DNA of 64,000 bases from Mariannaea sp. PMI_226 (lineage: Eukaryota; Ascomycota; Sordariomycetes; Hypocreales; Nectriaceae). The stretch lies in the NCBI GenBank assembly GCA_024336345.1, contig JANFOG010000002.1, positions 3,410,001 through 3,474,000 on the forward strand, read 5' to 3'. Both the position numbers and the translations under genes were made by a program. Numbering within the stretch: position 1 is the first letter of the stretch; each line of letters opens with the position of its first letter. This document shows positions 58,009 through 64,000 of the stretch, in pieces. The notes below the pieces were generated by a model. That model saw only the letters and a program-made list of their open reading frames with translations. It made no database searches and was not told the origin of the DNA.

Positions 58009-58707
58009 TTGAGGCCCAGGCTCTCTTCATCAACGATTCCTACGTTGATTCCCTAGTTTGGTCACCTTTTCTTTTTATTTTCTTTGTACCTATTTATCTA
58101 ATATGGTGATGTCGCGGAGATGCTGAATGTTGGGTTATTCTGGCCACAGAGCAAGGATAGCATGGCCTGGCGTTTATGGCTTCTTTATTTTCTTTGTTAA
58201 ATCACTGTATGAGTATTTGTGTTGATAGTAGGCATCTACTATCTGGTGTCGAACGTCTTGATTACTGAATGCGTATGCGCTTTCTCCAACATTTTTTTTT
58301 TCGGACTCAGGCAGTAATCTCAATAGCACAGATATGTGATTAAATTTGCGATGAAGGATCTGGCAAATGAATTTCGAGCAATTGATCTATACCCGTGCAT
58401 AATTGCTGGGCTATTTTGTGGTTTTTCTGGTTTGGTCGTCGCGTAGCAAATGGCGCGGATATTCCGAACTTTTCCGATCTGCGCTTGTTTGCGGAGCGCC
58501 CAAAAATATCAACTTCACAACATCAGTCTAAAGAAAAAATCACGATGGGGCACGGCACTGTAGGAGTTTGAATTAGTTCCAGTAACTGGATAACTAGGGT
58601 CTTGATTTGATTGATTCTGCTAATGCACAGGTATTGTTATAACACAGTGAGGGTACAAAGGGAAACCAGGGAATCCGTGTATCGAGACTCTAGCGGCGGG
58701 AGGTAAT
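58009..58707. other. convergent 3' spacer
   Basis: 3' regions of SRC1 (+) and ATP4 (-). No ORF with support. Confidence 0.7.
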
Positions 58708-59637
58708 TTATTGGGCCTTGGAAGCAACGATTTCTGTTGATAGTTAGTAATGAAAATACCACTTGATAATCGAGCATTAGGGCATGCCACGTACTCTCAA
58801 CATCAGCCACGCTCTGCTGGAGGATCTGCTGGAGAACCTTAGGGTTCTCAAGCTCCTTCTGGACCTTGGCAATAATAGACTGAGCAAGCTCCTTCTGCTG
58901 TCGCTGCTTGACCTGGCTCTCGTATCGGACCCAGGAGTCAAGGACAGTCTTGGCCTCAGCAGCAATAGCAGTCTGCTGCTCGAGCTCGAAGGCCTGAGCC
59001 TCAAGCTTAGCGGTTTCCTAGGTAGAGCCATTAATATCCAGCCAACTTATATCCAAATTTGCATGTCGAATCTTTACCTTGGAAACCTCGAAGAGGTTCT
59101 TGGTGATCTCGACAACGCTGCCCATCTGCTTGACGTCCTCAATGCGACCCTTGACGGCCTCGGTGTGGTCGGCGCGAGCGCTGTTGAGGATGCCCTTGAT
59201 CTTCTCGTTCTGAGCCTCGGCCCACTCCTTGTAAGCAGGACCACCGTACTTGATCAAACCACCCCAGACGGAGAGCAGGCAGACGGCGATGATGGTCTCC
59301 TCGTTCATGACGTAGTACTCATTGCTGAGGCCGTAGATGCTGAGACCAGCCACGCTGCTGAGAATGGCGCTCTTGCTGAACAAGTTGTTTCCGGGGATGG
59401 CGTCCATGAGGCTCTGGGCCTTCTTCTTAGGGTCCTCGGCGGGAACATTGCTCGAGAATCGAACGGCGGCAGCGGAGAAGGCAGGGGCGGCTCGGCTGGC
59501 GAGGACAGGTCGGAGGAGGGGAGCGCCTGTGAAGAGAGAGCGGGTTAGACGGTCAGATCAGCGCCAATTGACGAGGTTTCGGTTCGAGCAGCAGCTCCAG
59601 ACGTACCGACGGCGCTTCGGACCATGCGGGACGCCAT
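58708..59637 (-). CDS. ATP4: mitochondrial ATP synthase subunit b (subunit 4)
   Basis: Four exons, 59607-59637, 59078-59526, 58795-59017 and 58708-58733, give 242 residues, the usual fungal size. Presequence MASRMVRSAVGAPLLRPVLA followed by RFSSNVPAEDP, with a likely processing site near the Arg. Two membrane segments (SAILSSVAGLSIYGLSNEYY, ETIIAVCLLSVWGGLIKYGG) anchor the protein in the inner membrane. The long hydrophilic helix (GRIEDVKQMGSVVEITKNLF through QKELAQSIIAKVQKELE) forms the peripheral stator of F1Fo, holding F1 against rotation. The last exon is 26 nt and encodes KIVASKAQ. Divergent from NOC4. Confidence 0.96.
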
Positions 59638-60100
59638 TGTGAGATGGATTGTGATGGGGTATCGCGGGCTTGTCGTTGCTCGGAAGCTGGGAATACAGAT
59701 TGAGGTTTTATCGCGCTAGCTCGGCAACAATCAAAAGCACGTGACCTGTAAATTGCGCAGAAAGGCTGGTATCGGAGGGGGGGAAGAAACTTGGTCTTGC
59801 CTTACACGGCTGCCGGGATTTTGCCGTCCAGGCGGGTCGTTTGCCTCCTGGTACCTGGCTTGCTTAGCTGCAGGCCTCTGATTGGCTCAAAATTTCAAGA
59901 TGCAGATTTCCCATTCAAAGAATTTCATGCTTTTCACTTACACTTCCTCACTTCATCACTCCATCGCTTCCGTAATTGGGCTGCATGCAAGCACATGACT
60001 TAATCTGTTGATATTCGTGCTCAGAGAGTTTTGACATATCAGTCTGGGTCATCCTGCTTTTTTTCTTCTTTCCGAGCAAACCGTTCCTCATCTCATTATC
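59638..60100. promoter_or_regulatory. bidirectional ATP4 / NOC4 promoter
   Basis: 463 bp between divergent starts. A perfect CACGTG at 59738-59743, read on the minus strand as GTCACGTG, fits the Cbf1-type RTCACRTG site reported at many yeast respiratory promoters. An inverted CCAAT box (GATTGGCT) lies at about 59880-59887, where HAP complex binding would be expected. Both assignments are motif matches only. Confidence 0.5.
59738..59743. promoter_or_regulatory. CACGTG E-box, about 100 bp upstream of ATP4
   Basis: Palindromic CACGTG; the minus strand reads GGTCACGTGCT. Its position, 101 bp before the ATP4 start codon, is suitable for a Cbf1/bHLH-type activator site. Binding is inferred. Confidence 0.35.
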
Positions 60101-61870
60101 ATGCCAGCTTCTAGTGAGAAGCGCAAGCGCTCGTCTGCTACTGAAAAACCAACCAAACGCAGACGGGCATCGAGCAGTAGCAGCAATGATGAATCAGAGG
60201 ACCCTAATGCCAAGATCCTTCTGATGGAGCAGGGCATTCTTGAGTCGAGGAAAAACTACAACGATATCACTGTCTTGCTTAGCACAGTGGATGAGTTTAG
60301 CAGCGGCAAGCCTGATGGCATGTTGGCGGCAGTAGCCCTTTGCCGAATTTTCGTGCGGTTACTTGCACAAGGTGCCCTCACTCCCAAAAAGGGCCTTTCG
60401 GAGAAGGAGCTGGTTGTTGTAAACTGGCTGAAGGACCAGTTCGCGGAGTACAAGACGAAGCTCCTCAGCATTCTCAAGGACGAGGACCTGGCCACAACGG
60501 CGTTGACCCTATCGATGCGGTCTCTCAAAGCTGAGGGCGAGCACCTCTACACTAAAGATGAATACATGTTTCCTCGTGCATTTCTCCGAGAAATCATGGC
60601 GACACTGCTGGCGTCGGACAATAGTGAGGTTGTGCAGGCCTTTGTCGAGGAGTATGCAGAGCAGTTCGATGACATTCGGTATTACACCTTCAACTCAGTG
60701 AAGTAGGCCTCCTCCCTCAATCAATTTGACTCTAAAGCATCTTTCTAACAGTGATCCAGATATGTCGTGGATAGCCTGCCTGACAAGCATGTCCCTGCTG
60801 GGCTTTTTGATGAAATCTTTTCTCTACTCTCCGCCCTCGATGGTGTACCTGAATCAGCGGAGGAACTGGAGGACTTTTACGTCCCAAAACCTAAGAAGAA
60901 GACTCATTCCCTTCGTAACGTCAATCAGCATAAGAAGCAGGGTCAAGAGGCGTGGCTGGCTTTGATGTCTCTTGTCCGTGGAAAAGACCAGCGAAAACAG
61001 CTTCTGGAGGTCATTTCAACCGTGATTGCGCCATGGTTTACGCAGCCTGAACTCTTGTCCGATTTCCTAACCAGCTCCTACGAGACAGGTGGCTCAATGT
61101 CCCTGTTGGCCCTCTCCGGTGTCTTCTACCTGATCCAGGAACGCAACCTTGACTATCCCTCATTCTATCATAAGCTCTACTCGCTTCTTGACCGCGACAT
61201 CCTTCACTCCAAATATCGGTCACGATTCTTCCGTCTTCTGGATACCTTTTTGGGATCGACTCATCTTCCTGCTGCTCTTGTGGCTAGCTTCATCAAACGA
61301 CTTGCTCGACTTGCCTTGAATGCACCTCCGAGTGCCATTGTCTTTGTGACGCCCTGGATCTACAACCTTCTCAAACGCCACCCGTCGTGTACTTTCATGA
61401 TTCACCGAGAGACAAGGGACCCCGAGATTAAGAAGCACACCAAGGAGCATGGCGCCGAGGATCCGTTCCTAGCAGACGAGACAGATCCCATGGCGACCAA
61501 TGCCATTGACAGTTGTTTGTGGGAACTTGTGCAGCTTCAATCTCACTATCATCCTAACATTGCCACAATTTCCAAGATTATTTCAGAGCAGTTTACAAAG
61601 CAGTCATATAACATGGAAGATTTCCTGGACCATTCTTATGCCACTGTAAGTAATGTCGCATATTGAATGCAGCCAGAACAATGTTTACTAACATGGAAAT
61701 AGCTGCTTGAAGGGGAGATGTCCAAGGAGGTCAAAAAGGGTCCAGTCATTGAGTTCCAGATCCCTAAGAAGGTGTTTTTGCCACACGATGGACCCGAACC
61801 TGAGCAAGATAATCTCTTTGTCAGATTGTGGGATTTCGGGGGAGCTGGCCAGGGAACTGAAGTGGCATAA
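60101..61870 (+). CDS. NOC4: nucleolar complex protein 4 (NOC4), 40S ribosome assembly
   Basis: Three exons, 60101-60702, 60760-61645 and 61703-61870, give 551 residues. A basic Lys/Arg/Ser N-terminus (KRKRSSATEKPTKRRRASSS) resembles a nuclear/nucleolar signal. The rest is a helical-repeat protein with the CBF/Mak21 domain in the C-terminal half (LLALSGVFYLIQERNLDYPS, FYHKLYSLLDRDILHSKYRS, LDTFLGSTHLPAALVASFIK, then DSCLWELVQLQSHYHPNI). Noc4 pairs with Nop14 in the small-subunit processome. Exon 1 ends at GTAGGC, so a retained intron would stop at once (AAG TAG). The first intron's acceptor GTGATCCAG is chosen because it alone keeps the YVVDSLPDK frame; the preceding CTAACAG would not. Confidence 0.94.
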
Positions 61871-62268
61871 GGGATGGAAAGCTGACGTGCGGGAAAGCAT
61901 AAAGCGTCTGCCAAAGACGCCAGATATACCCAGAGAATTAATGTTGGAGATGGCGAAGTGCTAAAAGCTTCATGAGTATATACATGTCTATGATGAACCG
62001 AAGCCAAAATAAGTAGAATGCGCAAATTGATGTTATTGCTTCGTGATCAACCAACTCCAGGCTTGAATCCGATCCCAAAAATGGTACATTGTCTAAGCGC
62101 AAAAGGTCGCACAAGTGAACGATGGATGGTTTGCAACGGTTAAAAAAAAGATGAGAAAAAAACGAAAGGTCGACACTGGAGAAGAGCAAAAAAAGGAAGC
62201 AAAAGCAAAAAGAGAAATATTAGGCAGTTAACCTCATCTTAGATGAGAGGCAAACTGCGAAAGCTTGC
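61871..62268. other. spacer between NOC4 and tRNA-Ser
   Basis: A-rich tracts on the plus strand at 62141-62220, that is T-rich runs downstream of the minus-strand tRNA, where Pol III would terminate. No gene seen. Confidence 0.6.
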
Positions 62269-62350
62269 CGACGCGGGCCTGATTCGAACAGACGCCTCCG
62301 AAGAGATATGATTTCTAGTCATACGCATTAGACCACTCTGCCACCGCGCC
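62269..62350 (-). tRNA. tRNA-Ser (anticodon AGA)
   Basis: On the minus strand the 82-nt cloverleaf begins GGCGCGGTGGCAGAGTGG. The 7-bp acceptor stem pairs with CCGCGTC (one G-U), with discriminator G as expected for serine. Anticodon arm TATGA-CTAGAAA-TCATA gives anticodon AGA. A long variable arm (CTC-TTCG-GAG) marks a class II tRNA, and the T arm is GTCTG-TTCGAAT-CAGGC. No intron. AGA is read as IGA after deamination and decodes UCU/UCC/UCA. Confidence 0.97.
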
Positions 62351-63314
62351 TAATGAGCTGATTTGCTGATGTTTTGGAGCGACGCTATTGGAACATCTAA
62401 GACCTAGGGGTTGGAGAAAGAAGTCTATACTGAGAATGGTTTAACAGGAGGCCAAAAGTGAACCATGTCGACCATGTGCATGAAGGGTCTCGCATGCTAG
62501 CAGCGCAGTCTGTGTCATGCGTGCGTGCAGCCCCTGTACTGCAGCGTGCCTTAGCCTGTGTCATGGGTGCTATGTATGTGCGGAGTACGCGAGGGAAGAT
62601 GCCTCCCGGATCATAAGCTGGTGCCCCGAAAGTCAGAACACGAGGCGGAATTGGTTGGGCGTGGGACTAAGCTATTGGAAGAGAGACATTGGACTGGAAA
62701 CAGATACTGCGTAGGCACCAATGGTCTTTGGACATGTTCTAGGAGTGGCCGATGAGTCACGCCACTCAAATCACTCATTCAGCCAGCCCTCAGGACTCGA
62801 CACACGTATGTGTGATGATGCTGAGAGGTGATTGATGCTCAACGGATCAAAGAGGGCCTGCATGAAAAGTTCACGGCACCGACCGCCAGGCAACCAACCA
62901 GCGCATGCTCCATTGAATCTACCACGTAGTCGCCGTATTTGCTACCGACTACCTTTAAAAAGCCCTTGTTGCACACTGGTAGCTTGCTGGTCAGTTTGGG
63001 GGTTGAAACAGAGCAACGGACGCAGTTGTCAAGTCGCTTGGTACTATCGGTAGGTAGGTACCTACGAGGACGGGAGGGCCTAGCCTAATTTGACCCACTT
63101 CGCCCCCCAACGCTCGCTAAACTGAGCCACAGCTATGCAAGCCCGACCTGACATCATCACCTGAACTGCGCCTGCTTTGAGCTCTCAGTCTACGAGCAAT
63201 TGACTCGTTCTCCTCCATCCACCAGTATTTTATCACATAGCACCACCATCCCGCGCTCTTTCTAGGATCGGCCATCAGCCTTTTTCTTTCGCGGCTCTTG
63301 GGCCCGCGTTCAGC
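62351..63314. other. intergenic spacer and promoter of the Mg-transporter-like gene
   Basis: No supported ORF. A GGTAGGTAGGTACCTACG stretch at 63050-63067 repeats the dispersed tetranucleotide motif. The 100 bp before 63315 are pyrimidine-rich, as in other leaders here. Confidence 0.6.
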
Positions 63315-64000
63315 ATGTCCGGAAACCGGTTCAACACCCTAGCCAATATGGCCAAGCCCGAGTCCCCAGTTCCAAGCCCACGAGCCGCGTCTGCCTCCAA
63401 TTCCAATGTCAACGACAACAACGATCAGCCAAAGCCCAAGAAGAGAAAGGGCCATCGCGGCGGTAAGAAGAAGAGAGCTCGCAGAAAAAGCTTCGCAGTT
63501 CTAGATGAGGATGAGGGACAGGATGACTCTCAGCAATCTGGCGTTGATCCTTTCTATAAGACGCCAGCGGCCAACCTGAGTAGCACCAGCATGGACAGTG
63601 AGGCTTTGCTAGATCACAGGTACGAACTGATCGCTCATTGGATGCTATAATGCGCAGCTAGTTGGCTAACAGCCTTCCAGGGCTCATCAACCTATGCGCT
63701 TTAGACGTGGCTCAATCGCGCCAGGCGGTGTCTCCCCGTTCACAACCAGTTTTTCCGGCCACGGAGGCAGCCGGCTGCGTTCGATGCGAGGAGTTCCCAG
63801 CGGTGACGAGTCAGACGATGATGAAGGATCTCCTTTACTCGGCGACAGAAGGGTGCGCGACTCGCAACCTGGTTTACCATACTATGGCGCGAGCGACGCA
63901 AGGTCAAATCGACCTCGAAGTCGACGGCCTTCGGTGAAATCTTCCATGACGAGGCTTGGGACTTCAAACAGTGGAAAAGATCGCTACGATGTCAACCACC
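63315..64000 (+). CDS. probable CorA-type magnesium transporter (MNR2/ALR1-like), N-terminal part
   Basis: Two exons seen, 63315-63619 and 63681 to the window edge (61-nt intron GTACGA...TTCCAG), covering about 208 residues and continuing past the window. The sequence is hydrophilic and disordered: a basic KPKKRKGHRGGKKKRARRKS block, an acidic DEDEGQDDSQQ, then MRFRRGSIAPGGVSPFTTSF, SDDDEGSPLL and an Arg/Ser-rich stretch leading to GKDRYDVNH. This arrangement resembles the cytosolic N-terminus of fungal Alr1/Mnr2 proteins, whose CorA core and GMN-containing membrane spans lie far downstream. The core is not in the window, so the family call is provisional. A second ATG at 63348 is a possible start. 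Confidence 0.6.

Overview
The window is nuclear DNA of a filamentous ascomycete (Pezizomycotina, most likely a Sordariomycete of the Hypocreales type; the assignment is inference). Supporting signs are short GT-AG introns of about 50-115 nt, C/T-ending codons in the genes, pyrimidine-rich leaders, long gene-poor spacers, a Zn2Cys6 regulator, and a full set of eukaryotic housekeeping genes. I rebuilt exon structures by eye from frame continuity, splice signals and family conservation. None is confirmed by transcripts.

Layout. 0-12 kb: a possible partial minus-strand gene at the left edge, a long low-complexity leader region, a Nudix/DUF4743-like hydrolase (+), a small cupin protein (-), a Gfo/Idh/MocA oxidoreductase (-) and mitochondrial oligoribonuclease REX2 (+). 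12-20 kb: phosphoglucomutase (+, five exons), a ten-exon fungal gene of unknown function (-), and the HMG-box chromatin protein NHP6 (-). 20-26.5 kb is a gene-poor spacer. 26.5-40.9 kb: CENP-H-like kinetochore gene (-) divergent from the selective-autophagy scaffold ATG11 (+), an F-box-like protein (+), a UBP16-like membrane deubiquitinase (+), and a GT31-like type II membrane glycosyltransferase with a Cys-rich PAN-like tail (+). 40.9-46.2 kb is a second gene-poor spacer with mononucleotide runs and TACCTACC-type repeats. 46-64 kb is a compact housekeeping block: Zn2Cys6 regulator (+), GNAT acetyltransferase (-), complex I 49 kDa subunit (+), COQ6 (-), the inner-nuclear-membrane protein SRC1/HEH (+), ATP synthase subunit b ATP4 (-), ribosome-biogenesis NOC4 (+), tRNA-Ser(AGA) (-), and the N-terminal part of a probable CorA-type Mg2+ transporter (+) cut by the right edge.

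Functional theme. Four genes act in mitochondria (REX2, NDUFS2/nuo-49, COQ6, ATP4). Complex I and COQ6 are convergent neighbours that reduce and make ubiquinone, and ATP4 lies about 5 kb away. Such proximity is probably incidental. I see no secondary-metabolite cluster, no intact transposon and no CRISPR-like array. The most unusual items are a protein-like reading frame that conflicts with the N-terminus of the Nudix gene, a 557-nt intron inside the zinc cluster, a retained-intron stop in SRC1 that would give a one-membrane-span isoform, and the ten-exon orphan gene with a Thr/Glu/Asp repeat tail.
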